Both the position numbers and the translations under genes were made by a program. Below, one piece after another: positions 8,669 to 15,949 of a DNA stretch of 33,153 nucleotides. This stretch comes from Bacillus sp. (in: firmicutes) (GTDB lineage Bacteria; Bacillota; Clostridia; Lachnospirales; Lachnospiraceae), in NCBI GenBank assembly GCA_023666125.1, contig JAMPCN010000029.1, positions 1 to 33,153 on the forward strand, given 5' to 3'. The notes beneath the pieces are model-generated. The model searched no databases and was not told the origin of the DNA. It saw only the letters and a list, made by a program, of their open reading frames with translations. How positions within the stretch are numbered: the first letter of the stretch is position 1; the number at the start of each line of letters is the position of its first letter.

Positions 8669-11204
8669 CTTTTCGTATTTGACTTTTTCATGGAAAGTAA
8701 AGGAGAGCGTTTCCCATTTTTGTGAGGAGACGCAGTTATTGATATCCGAAAGTGAGGATATGAAACCCCTTATTTATGACAGTGGTGTCATGAAAAATTT
8801 CAGACAGTGCAGCCTGACCGTGCAGATACCGTTAAAATCCAGGACGCGCTATTTCTGGAAAGTCATTACCAGAACTGCTTTAAAAACGCCGCAGCCGGAG
8901 AGTGCGGAAAGTGAAACGGCATGGTTTGAGACCGCAAAAATTGAGGAAACATGGAATGCCGAATGGATTAGCGTACCGGAGGATAGGACGCGGATGCCGG
9001 TTTTATACCGTGATTTTTCCGTGGAAAATAACTTAAAAAACGCCAGATTATATATATTTGGCGCGGGTCTGTATGAAGTTATGGTAAATGAAATAAAGGC
9101 GGGGAACGAATATCTGCTTCCGGGCTATCATTCCTATGATTTATTGATGGAATATCAGACCTTTGATATTATGAAATATATTAAAACCGGAAATAACCGT
9201 ATCAGCGTTCTGTTAGGGGAAGGATGGTATAAGGGGCGGTTCGGTTTTGATGATGAATACTTTGATTTATATGGAGACCGAAAAAAATGTATTGCGGAAG
9301 TCTGTCTGGAATATGAATCCGGTCAGACAGAGTGGATTTACACGGATGAAAACTGGAAAGCGGAGACCTCTCCTATTTTAGGAAACGGCATTTACGACGG
9401 GGAATGGCAGGATGATACGAAAGAGACGCTTCCGCTTTCCGTGACGGTTCTTGTGGATGATAAATCTCTGCTGACGCCGCGGACGAATCCGCCAATTCAT
9501 AAGATGGAAGAATTTGCGCCTGTTTCGGAAACGTTTCATAAGGACGGCTATCTGCTTTTGGATTTTGGCGAGAGCATTACCGGATGGGTGGAATTTAGCG
9601 GAGAGTTTGAAAACGGGCAGCAGATTAGGCTGCAATATGGGGAAATTCTGCAAAGCGGAGAATTTTACCGCGACAATTTAAGAACGGCAAAAGCGGAGTT
9701 CGTCTATACTGCGGGCGGCGCGGATAAATCGGGGAAAAGCAGGAAGATAGTGCGTCCGCATTTTACTTATTACGGTTTCCGTTATGTAAAAGTGGAGGGC
9801 ATAAAAAAGGAGCAGAAGCCGCTTTTTCGCGCTTACAGGCTGATGTCTGATATAGAAGCAACGGGAAAGATAGTAACGTCGAATGCAAAGGTCAATACGC
9901 TCTTCGACAATACGGTGCGTTCCCAGAAATGTAATTTTCTGGATATGCCAACGGACTGTCCGCAGAGGGATGAGCGTATGGGTTGGACAGGCGACGCTAA
10001 TATATTTGCGCATACAGCCTGTTTTCATATGGATAGCAGTGCGTTTTTCAGACACTATACAAAGAGTCTGTATCAGGAACAAAAGTTGTTAAACGGGGCG
10101 GTTCCTTTCTTTGCTCCAAGACCGAAAGTGCCGGTTAAGGATAATACGAATCCGTTTTATTTGGACGGCGGAGCCTGTATCTGGGGCGACGTGGCAGCCA
10201 TGCTTCCATGGACGCTGTACCGGTATTATGGGGATGAAGCGTTATTAAAAGAACAATATCCGATGATGAAAGCGTGGGTAGAATATATACGTGAGAGCGT
10301 AAAAGAAAATGATGTGCCAAACTTATGGCAAAATGGCAGACACTTAGGAGACTGGCTGGCTCTTGATAACGGCAATATCCATAATCCGATTGGAAAGACG
10401 GATTCTCATTTCTTAGCGTCGGCGTGCTATTATTATTCCACGCATCTATTAGCGAATGCCGGAGAAGCCCTTGGGTTGGCAGAAAAAGACGAATATCGGC
10501 AACTGGCAAAAGAAATCAAACAAGCCTTTATCGGATTTTATTTTACGGCGGACGGCAGGCTAAAGATAGAAACGACACAGACGGCTTGCGCGTTTTTGTT
10601 ATATGTCGGACTTTATCCGGATGAAAACCATGCGAAAGAAAAACTGGCGGAGGAATTAAAGCGGCTGATATCGGAAAATGGCGGACATCTGAATACCGGA
10701 TTTGCCGGAACGCCCGTACTGTGTCCGGCGCTGTCGGAAAGCGGATTACATACGCTTGCCTATGACTTATTGTTAAATGAGGAGTATCCGGGCTGGCTTT
10801 ATGAAGTGAATCTTGGCGCAACGACGGTCTGGGAGCGGTGGAATTCTCTGGATGAAAACGGCATGATAAGCGATACGGGCATGAACAGCTTAAATCATTA
10901 CGCCTATGGCAGCATTGCGGACTGGATGTACCGCTATATGTGCGGTTTTATGCCCAGCATGAATGAAGAGGTAAAAATGACGATAAAGCCCATGCCGGAT
11001 AAAAGATTTTCTTTTGTAAAAGGGAAATGGGAATCTGTTTTTGGAACTTATATAAGCGATTGGACGTATGATGAGAAAAACGGTTTTCAGTATTATATGG
11101 AAATACCGTTTAATGCCAATGCAAAAGCGGTATTTCCGAATGGGAAAAGCTATTTGTTGGAAAGAGGAACCTATCACTTTAATAATAATGGAGATTACCT
11201 ATGA
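8616..11204 (+). CDS. Alpha-L-rhamnosidase, glycoside hydrolase family 78
   Basis: An 862-residue cytoplasmic enzyme that releases terminal alpha-L-rhamnose. It has the standard order: N-terminal beta domains starting LRVNHLKNPLGYD and TFSWKV, LDFGESITGWVEF, then the (alpha/alpha)6 barrel with DMPTDCPQRDERMGWTGDA (about residue 446, carrying the catalytic acid region) and GATTVWERW (about 738, whose Glu matches the proposed base). A C-terminal beta domain closes the protein (PMPDKRFSFVKGKWES). No signal peptide. The start is the ATG at 8616 behind GGAGGG, so the gene overlaps the GH3 coding end by 53 bases, implying coupled expression. With GH3 it would strip rhamnose and then the next beta-linked sugar from an imported glycoside. 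Confidence 0.95.
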   Translation: MKIEHLRVNHLKNPLGYDFSYLTFSWKVKESVSHFCEETQLLISESEDMKPLIYDSGVMKNFRQCSLTVQIPLKSRTRYFWKVITRTALKTPQPESAESETAWFETAKIEETWNAEWISVPEDRTRMPVLYRDFSVENNLKNARLYIFGAGLYEVMVNEIKAGNEYLLPGYHSYDLLMEYQTFDIMKYIKTGNNRISVLLGEGWYKGRFGFDDEYFDLYGDRKKCIAEVCLEYESGQTEWIYTDENWKAETSPILGNGIYDGEWQDDTKETLPLSVTVLVDDKSLLTPRTNPPIHKMEEFAPVSETFHKDGYLLLDFGESITGWVEFSGEFENGQQIRLQYGEILQSGEFYRDNLRTAKAEFVYTAGGADKSGKSRKIVRPHFTYYGFRYVKVEGIKKEQKPLFRAYRLMSDIEATGKIVTSNAKVNTLFDNTVRSQKCNFLDMPTDCPQRDERMGWTGDANIFAHTACFHMDSSAFFRHYTKSLYQEQKLLNGAVPFFAPRPKVPVKDNTNPFYLDGGACIWGDVAAMLPWTLYRYYGDEALLKEQYPMMKAWVEYIRESVKENDVPNLWQNGRHLGDWLALDNGNIHNPIGKTDSHFLASACYYYSTHLLANAGEALGLAEKDEYRQLAKEIKQAFIGFYFTADGRLKIETTQTACAFLLYVGLYPDENHAKEKLAEELKRLISENGGHLNTGFAGTPVLCPALSESGLHTLAYDLLLNEEYPGWLYEVNLGATTVWERWNSLDENGMISDTGMNSLNHYAYGSIADWMYRYMCGFMPSMNEEVKMTIKPMPDKRFSFVKGKWESVFGTYISDWTYDEKNGFQYYMEIPFNANAKAVFPNGKSYLLERGTYHFNNNGDYL

Positions 11205-11242
11205 AAAAAAGCGTTTCGGAAGGGTTTATCGTACACGCATAG
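11201..11242 (+). other. Very short coupled ORF after GH78, possible gene relic
   Basis: The GH78 stop overlaps an ATG in the form ATGA, the classic layout of a translationally coupled next gene. The new frame reads only MKKSVSEGFIVHA before TAG. It may be the remains of a deleted operon gene, or chance. No homology can be judged at this length. Confidence 0.25.
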
Positions 11243-11248
11243 CGTACA

Positions 11249-11506
11249 TTATGAATGGCAATGATGCCTGTATTTATGGATAGAACCACAGTACTCATGC
11301 CCGTCGTGCATATGCTTCCCCGTTTCGGTGCATCCGTCCACCGTGCAGACAGGGCAGTCGGTATCCGCCGCCGTTACGGCCGCTTTGGACGTCTGGTTAT
11401 GATGGGAAGAATGGCCGTGATGTCCGTGAGCCGAAACCGGCATAACAAAAAGAGCCGATATCAGGACAGCCGCCATAAGTGCGCTAAACATTTTCTTTAT
11501 ACGCAT
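11249..11506 (-). CDS. Small secreted His/Cys-rich protein, probable metal binder
   Basis: An 85-residue product. The N-terminus MRIKKMFSALMAAVLISALFV with a cleavage-like PVSAHG is a normal Sec signal peptide. The mature part begins HGHHGHSSHH, then holds DCPVCTVDGC, HMHDGHEYCG and ends YRHHCHS. About a quarter of the mature residues are His and five are Cys, which suggests binding of zinc, copper or nickel at the cell surface; that role is inferred from composition. The start at 11506 has AGAGAGG eleven bases upstream; an in-frame extension to 11584 would destroy the signal peptide. A strong promoter lies at 11556-11584. It converges with the GH78 operon, with no clear terminator between them. 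Confidence 0.75.
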   Translation of the reverse strand: MRIKKMFSALMAAVLISALFVMPVSAHGHHGHSSHHNQTSKAAVTAADTDCPVCTVDGCTETGKHMHDGHEYCGSIHKYRHHCHS

Positions 11507-11824
11507 AGAATACGTCGCCTCTCTTTCACAATTACCTAATATAATATTTAAACCCAGTATAGCACGCGCCCTGCGGTCAGGCAAGTAAATTTAACCCTGC
11601 ACCGCGAAAGCGTACCGACAAGGGATTCATGTCTGCCCTGACCACACTGCTTTTTTTGCCGTTTTTTCTGCATTTTTTCCCCTAAAACTAAATTTGCCGG
11701 ACAGAAAGTATAAAATAATGTCATGGGTATGGATAGTGTATTTTCCCGCTCTCCGCCGGATGCAGGCGTATTTTGTGAGGCATGGAAACGGAGTGGACCT
11801 TTGGAAAAAGGAGGAAAATACAAT
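11507..11824. other. 318-base gap between divergent genes
   Basis: It holds the promoter of the His/Cys-rich gene (11556-11584) and, on the plus strand, an AT-rich stretch with TTGCCG (11694-11699) and TATAAA (11709-11714) that are too close together to form a standard promoter. T-rich runs at 11651-11680 have no stem before them. The recombinase ribosome site AAGGAGG is at 11809-11815. Nothing else recognised. Confidence 0.5.
11556..11584 (-). promoter_or_regulatory. Sigma-A type promoter of the His/Cys-rich gene
   Basis: On the minus strand TTGCCT (11584-11579) is separated by exactly 17 bases from TATACT (11561-11556), with TG one base before the -10 box. The expected leader is about 43 bases. 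Confidence 0.65.
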
Positions 11825-12640
11825 ATGGAACAGGAAAAAATAAAAGCTTATGAAATATTTTTAAAAGAGGCAGGATTAAGCCGAAATACGATTCTTTTGT
11901 ATGTAGCAAGGGCAAAAGATTTTATAACGCTATGCCAAAACTGGGAACATGATAAAAGCATGATTCAACAGTATGTGGAGCATATCAACACCATCTATCG
12001 GCCGAGAACGGCCAATATCTATCTTATTTCCCTAAACCGCTATCTGAAATGGGCAGGATACCCCGATTATACCGTAAAAACCAATCGCATACAGGCAAGG
12101 AGAAGCCTAAACAACGTACTTTCCATACAAGAGTATTATACGATGTTAAATTATGCCGCGCAAACGGGCAGGAAAAAGTATTACATGATTATGAGAGTGC
12201 TTGCGGGAACGGGGATACGCGTAGGCGAACTGCGCTATATTACGGTGGAGGCAATAAGGGCGGGAAGCGTTGACGTTTATAATAAAGGGAAAAGCCGTGA
12301 AATTTATATTCCCGGCGAACTGGCGAAAACGCTTTTACAGTATTGTCTGGAGGAACATATTGACGCCGGAATTTTATTCGAGGGAGAAAAAGGAAAGGAA
12401 ATCAGCAGAAACGCTGTCTGGCAGATGTTGAATAAACTTGCGTATCGGGCGGGGGTGGACAGGAAAAAAGTAAGCCCGCACAGTTTCCGCCATCTGTTTG
12501 CCAAAACCTATATGAATAAATACGGCAATCTGGCGGAACTCGGAGATATTTTAGGCCATGCCAATCTGGAAACGACAAGAATCTATACGCTCTCTTCCAT
12601 AGAAGAAAAACGGCACAGGATGGATATGCTGGGCATCTGA
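11825..12640 (+). CDS. Tyrosine recombinase/integrase, XerC/XerD-like
   Basis: A 271-residue site-specific recombinase. The N-terminal SAM-like core-binding domain (about 1-95) contains FLKEAGLSRNTILLYVARAKDF and YLISLNRYLKWAG. The catalytic domain has every expected residue: Arg in GTGIRVGELRYI, Lys in YNKGKSREIYIP, His and Arg in SPHSFRHLFA, His in LGHANLETTRIY and the nucleophilic Tyr in the same motif. It should therefore be active. The start at 11825 is fixed by AAGGAGG; the frame extends to 11723 without support. It resembles short chromosomal Xer-like recombinases more than phage integrases, and no att repeats or mobile-element genes were seen. Target site unknown. Confidence 0.88.
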   Translation: MEQEKIKAYEIFLKEAGLSRNTILLYVARAKDFITLCQNWEHDKSMIQQYVEHINTIYRPRTANIYLISLNRYLKWAGYPDYTVKTNRIQARRSLNNVLSIQEYYTMLNYAAQTGRKKYYMIMRVLAGTGIRVGELRYITVEAIRAGSVDVYNKGKSREIYIPGELAKTLLQYCLEEHIDAGILFEGEKGKEISRNAVWQMLNKLAYRAGVDRKKVSPHSFRHLFAKTYMNKYGNLAELGDILGHANLETTRIYTLSSIEEKRHRMDMLGI

Positions 12641-12953
12641 ATCCGTTCATTGAATGGAAACGCTCTTTACATTTTGCGGATGCTTCACTTAATACAATAT
12701 TAATTTTAGAATGTCAACTGCATTTTTGAAAAATTTTATTTTGTTTTTCTTTTTTAGGAAGATAATGCTTAAATAACGGGATAGAGGTCTGCGAAACTAA
12801 GAGTTCATAACTATTCTTGTGCAATAGAAGCAAATCACCGCAGGGTGCGCTTGCACTGCATTGTCAAAAGTGATTTACATAATATTGTATTATGTAAGTG
12901 AGCTCAAACAATGACGTCAAAAAATAAGGAAAAGTAAGAAAGGAGACAAAAAA
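12641..12953 (+). promoter_or_regulatory. Structured 313-base leader upstream of the unknown 206-residue gene
   Basis: The first half is AT-rich with long T runs (12720-12760). From 12811 there are successive inverted repeats. CTATT/AATAG lies at 12811-12827. AAATCAC (12832-12838) pairs with GTGATTT (12870-12876) and encloses GTGC-GCTT-GCAC (12845-12856). Then comes a perfect dyad with 10-base arms TTACATAATA (12875-12884) and TATTATGTAA (12888-12897). TTGTCA at 12861-12866 and TATTGT at 12883-12888 (16-base spacing) could form a promoter whose -10 lies inside the dyad, in which case the dyad would be an operator. It could equally be a folded leader RNA or an intergenic repeat. No known riboswitch was recognised. 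Confidence 0.45.
12643..12657 (+). terminator. Weak hairpin after the recombinase gene
   Basis: CCGTTC (12643-12648) pairs with GAATGG (12652-12657) around a three-base loop, one pair being G-T. It is followed by AAACGCTCTTTACATTTT, not a clean T run, so termination would be inefficient. Confidence 0.3.
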
Positions 12954-13574
12954 ATGTCTAGTTATAAGTTAATAGTAAAGTTTGATAAAGACGCCTTAAA
13001 CGCTATTTATGCGTCGGGCGAAAGACTGGCGATTACCAAGGAGGTTACGGGAAATAAAGGAAAGAGTGTAATCTGGGTATCCACGCTGCCGTTTGAAGTA
13101 AATACCATCGAGTGGGAAGAGGATTACTTCCTTTACTCATCCAGACAGGAGACGCAAAGCGGAGCGATTATCACGAAATTATCGGAAGAGCAGGCAGTTG
13201 ACAATGTGCTGTACCAGTTTGAAAATGCGGTATTCCAGAATGCGAAAGCAGATGACTGCGTAAACAAGAATGAATATGGCGTAAGAAACGAGATGAATAT
13301 GTATCCGTATCTGTCATTTGGCTTGGCGCAGCCGGTCAGAGTCAACGACGAACTGCAGATGGGCAATCCGATTAACGTCATTACGCTTCCTTACAATCAT
13401 ACTGCCGTTATGGCGCCGAAAGAGAAATTAAAAGTATTTCTCGCCGCTGATGTGGATAACGGAGTCGTTACTACAAGAGAATTCAGCAATGCGATTGAGG
13501 TGGCATACGAGGGTTCGGTTTCCGAGCAGACAATCACATATGACTATGCAAACGGAATCTTTATTCCGGCATAA
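12954..13574 (+). CDS. Uncharacterised 206-residue beta-rich protein
   Basis: I do not recognise a named family. It has no signal peptide and no membrane segment, and is acidic. Strand-like alternation runs through SYKLIVKFDKDAL, YASGERLAITKEV, KSVIWVSTLPFEVNTIEW, KLKVFLAADV and AIEVAYEGSVSEQTITYDY, suggesting a beta-sandwich; helix seems limited to the middle (EEQAVDNVLYQFENAVFQNA). The layout is loosely reminiscent of small bacterial and fungal beta-sandwich proteins of unknown role, but I would not assign one. The start has AAAGGAG nine bases upstream. It sits behind a structured leader and 62 bases before a deaminase gene, with a terminator-like hairpin between, so it is probably expressed more strongly than its neighbour. 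Confidence 0.7.
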   Translation: MSSYKLIVKFDKDALNAIYASGERLAITKEVTGNKGKSVIWVSTLPFEVNTIEWEEDYFLYSSRQETQSGAIITKLSEEQAVDNVLYQFENAVFQNAKADDCVNKNEYGVRNEMNMYPYLSFGLAQPVRVNDELQMGNPINVITLPYNHTAVMAPKEKLKVFLAADVDNGVVTTREFSNAIEVAYEGSVSEQTITYDYANGIFIPA

Positions 13575-13584
13575 AAATGTTTAG

Positions 13585-13620
13585 GATGCGGGCAGTATTC
13601 TGTACTGCCTGCATCTTTTA
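13585..13620 (+). terminator. Hairpin terminator or attenuator between the 206-residue gene and the deaminase
   Basis: GATGCGGGCAGTA (13585-13597) and TACTGCCTGCATC (13603-13615) form a 13-base stem with one G-T pair and the loop TTCTG, followed by TTTTA. The ribosome site of the next gene starts only a few bases later, so partial read-through is more likely than a full stop. Confidence 0.7.
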
Positions 13621-13636
13621 TGTAGGGAGGGAGAAT

Positions 13637-15364
13637 ATGGGAAACAGCGTATATCAAGATGATATAGCAAAATACGGATGGGAGAAGAAGGCAATCGACA
13701 TCCTGAACGAAGCGCGTTGGTTTTATAAGCGGCTGGATATCAAAATCGGGAAAGACAATCCGAAAGAAGCAAAATTAAGGCAGTACATGGACGCCCTGCG
13801 GGAGGATAGGAAGAAAAAAATGGTAACGGGAGAGGAACTTTATCCTGCGGCTGTTCCCTTTTATCATGTCAAAGAATGGATAAAAGAAAGAGGAGATACG
13901 TTGTGGCGCATTTTCCGTAAAATGCCAAAGGGCGGGCTATTACATGTCCATAGCGCGGCGGCGTTGTCAACGGACGCGTATCTGGAGCTGTTAAAAGAAT
14001 GGAGCGTCAAAGCGCTGCACGAGCCGGATAAATTTCCGCCTATTGTGGTTGTGACAAGGTGTGAAGAAAGGGAGACAAAATACTTGGAAGGTATGCTTTT
14101 ATTTGTATATCAGCTAAGGGGAGCGGAAAATATAGAAGTAGTCAGCTTGGCGCACATTATGAATAATGAGATGGAAATGGAGAAGTTAAAAAAGAAACTT
14201 TCCATTTGCAGTGACGAGAGCGAAAAGACGATTGACATCTGGAGGGAATTTAACCATATTTTTGCCAGAATCGATAACCTTTTTACCAATGAGGATTTTT
14301 ACCGGGAATACCATATTGCCTTTTTTAAAGAATGCGCCGAAGATAATATCGGCTATGTGGAAATGCGCAGCGGTTTTCAGGAATTTTGTTCTGTTGAGGC
14401 GGAGAACGAAATTTGGAGTTATGCTGGCAGGCATCAGGAATATCATGTTGACAGACATTTGTACTTTAAGGAATTGACGGCGCAGACAGACCCGCAAAAT
14501 CCCGATGGACGCTTCCTGATTCTTTTGGAAGAGGCGCGTTTGGAGGCCCTGCGGCGGGGCCTGATTCCCGAAACATTTTCTTTCAGGATTATTTTAAACG
14601 CCAGAAGAGATTTAGACCCGGCAAAAGAAGCGGAACTGGCTAAACTTTCGATGAAAGTGGACGCGGCAATTACGTTAAAAGAAAAGCCTGAATATGCAAA
14701 ACGTATTATCGGTTTTGATTTTGTAAGCGAGGAAGACCGCGGGCAGCCGACATCAGCTTATGTGGAGACTGTTATCTATCAGCCTTTCGGCGCGGGGTAT
14801 GGGTATGAGAGTCCGGATAAAAGCGAAAGAATCAAACGTATCAACTTCTTTTTGCATGACGGGGAGAGCTGCTGGAAAGCGGATGATAACGTAACGGATG
14901 CGGCAATCGTTTCCAAACACAGAATCGGGCATGGCTTTAATATGAATCTGTTCCGGGCGACGGCGGATGAGATTACGGCTTATCATGAGGGGGAGGAGCG
15001 GGAGAAATTAATCGAGCCGGTACTGGAAATCTGTCCTATCAGCAACCAGCTTTTACATTATTATCATGATATCCGCAATCATTCAGCGTATGAACTGATG
15101 AAAAACGGAATTTGCTGCGTGATTGCCAATGATGACCCTCTGCTTTTGGGAAACGGCGGCCTTTCTTATGACTATTGGGAAGCGTATGTAGGAATGGAAC
15201 TTCCCATGGAAGCGATTAAGGCGTCCGTCTATATCGCTTTTCTTTACCGCCAATTTTCTTATGGAGCAAAGAGCGTGTTCCCTTATGATGACGCCATGGA
15301 AGAATTGAACGGCGAGTGGAACCGCTTTGTGGATGAAATGTGTGCTGAACTTCGGATAGAGTAA
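13637..15364 (+). CDS. Adenosine deaminase-family protein, ADGF/CECR1-like layout
   Basis: A 575-residue metal-dependent deaminase. It carries the metal and catalytic residues of the adenosine/AMP deaminase superfamily: HVHSAA (His103 and His105), FLHDGES (about 406, His plus catalytic Glu), RIGHGFNM (about 431), CPISNQLL and NDDPLLLG (about 498, metal Asp). Plain bacterial Add is about 340 residues; the extra length lies mainly in the N-terminal half and in an insert around 150-260, as in growth-factor type ADGF proteins. Those are secreted, while this has no signal peptide. GGGAGGGAG fixes the start; the frame opens earlier at 13577. Adenosine is the likely but unproven substrate. Its partner appears to be the unknown gene just upstream. 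Confidence 0.85.
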   Translation: MGNSVYQDDIAKYGWEKKAIDILNEARWFYKRLDIKIGKDNPKEAKLRQYMDALREDRKKKMVTGEELYPAAVPFYHVKEWIKERGDTLWRIFRKMPKGGLLHVHSAAALSTDAYLELLKEWSVKALHEPDKFPPIVVVTRCEERETKYLEGMLLFVYQLRGAENIEVVSLAHIMNNEMEMEKLKKKLSICSDESEKTIDIWREFNHIFARIDNLFTNEDFYREYHIAFFKECAEDNIGYVEMRSGFQEFCSVEAENEIWSYAGRHQEYHVDRHLYFKELTAQTDPQNPDGRFLILLEEARLEALRRGLIPETFSFRIILNARRDLDPAKEAELAKLSMKVDAAITLKEKPEYAKRIIGFDFVSEEDRGQPTSAYVETVIYQPFGAGYGYESPDKSERIKRINFFLHDGESCWKADDNVTDAAIVSKHRIGHGFNMNLFRATADEITAYHEGEEREKLIEPVLEICPISNQLLHYYHDIRNHSAYELMKNGICCVIANDDPLLLGNGGLSYDYWEAYVGMELPMEAIKASVYIAFLYRQFSYGAKSVFPYDDAMEELNGEWNRFVDEMCAELRIE

Positions 15365-15392
15365 AAATATTAAAAATCCTCCGGCAAAGATA

Positions 15393-15445
15393 TTGAATTT
15401 TTTGTATAAGATGTGCTAGAATATATGCGCAAAATTTTATACAAA
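15393..15445 (+). promoter_or_regulatory. Promoter with flanking dyad for the 143-residue gene
   Basis: TTGAAT (15393-15398), an 18-base spacer and TAGAAT (15417-15422) with a TG one base before the -10 box make a good extended sigma-A promoter. A perfect 9-base inverted repeat, TTTGTATAA (15401-15409) and TTATACAAA (15437-15445), brackets the -10 and start region, as an operator would. Confidence 0.55.
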
Positions 15446-15471
15446 GATGTCGTAAAAGGAGGATACGGGCT

Positions 15472-15903
15472 ATGGCAAAGCTTATTATCACAGTGGAAGG
15501 CGGTACGATAACGCAGACATTGAATTTCCTGGACAGAAATATCAAAGATAACAGGTATGTCTATGGAAACGGTAATGAATCCGGCATCATGGAGGACCCG
15601 GAACTGATATATGAAGATATTCCGGATTGCCAGAAGATAGCAGATATCTACGGGGAGCTTCTTGAAGCAGTGGATTTGGGAAGAGTGCAGATTACCGATA
15701 TTATGCGCCGCTTAAATGAACTGGAAAAGGAGATGGACGCATATGCGATTCCAAAACCGGACAATGAACAGGAGCATGTTATTACATTGGATAATGAGGA
15801 TTTAAAAGCGCTTAGGGGAATGCGGGAGTCGCAGCCGATGGAGAATGACAAACACATAGAAGAAGCGGTAAAGAAATTGATACATTTTATAAACGGGCGT
15901 TGA
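15472..15903 (+). CDS. Uncharacterised 143-residue protein
   Basis: No family recognised. It is acidic and soluble, with no signal or membrane segment. The N-terminus MAKLIITVEGGTITQTLNFLDRN looks like a short beta start, the middle (QKIADIYGELLEAVDLGRVQITDIMRRLNELEKEMDAY) is probably helical and might form a coiled coil, and the C-terminus EEAVKKLIHFINGR is helical. AAAGGAGG is well spaced before the ATG. It has its own promoter and ends inside a strong terminator (the TGA is in the hairpin), so it is a single-gene unit. It is convergent with the MFS gene. Confidence 0.75.
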   Translation: MAKLIITVEGGTITQTLNFLDRNIKDNRYVYGNGNESGIMEDPELIYEDIPDCQKIADIYGELLEAVDLGRVQITDIMRRLNELEKEMDAYAIPKPDNEQEHVITLDNEDLKALRGMRESQPMENDKHIEEAVKKLIHFINGR

Positions 15904-15919
15904 TAACGCCCGTTTTTTT
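15891..15919 (+). terminator. Rho-independent terminator, probably bidirectional
   Basis: AAACGGGCGTT (15891-15901) and AACGCCCGTTT (15905-15915) form an 11-base stem with loop GAT, followed by a T run to 15919. The stop codon of the 143-residue gene lies in the loop. On the minus strand the stem is followed by TTTATAAAAT, so it can also serve the convergent MFS gene ending at 15950. Confidence 0.9.
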
Positions 15920-15949
15920 ATGAAAAATTATGCCGCAGCACACAATTTT

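Noticed and set aside
11640-11690. Terminator in the T-rich stretch
   Set aside because: No GC-rich stem precedes the T runs on either strand.
11723-11824. Longer recombinase start at 11723
   Set aside because: No ribosome site there, whereas AAGGAGG stands before 11825, and the extra residues do not resemble the family.
12810-12900. Known riboswitch or T-box
   Set aside because: No T-box sequence, no aptamer core I could recognise, and no terminator/antiterminator pair before the gene.
13637-15364. RADAR anti-phage deaminase (RdrB)
   Set aside because: No RdrA-like ATPase is nearby and the motifs fit the wider ADGF/adenosine deaminase family; kept only as a hypothesis.
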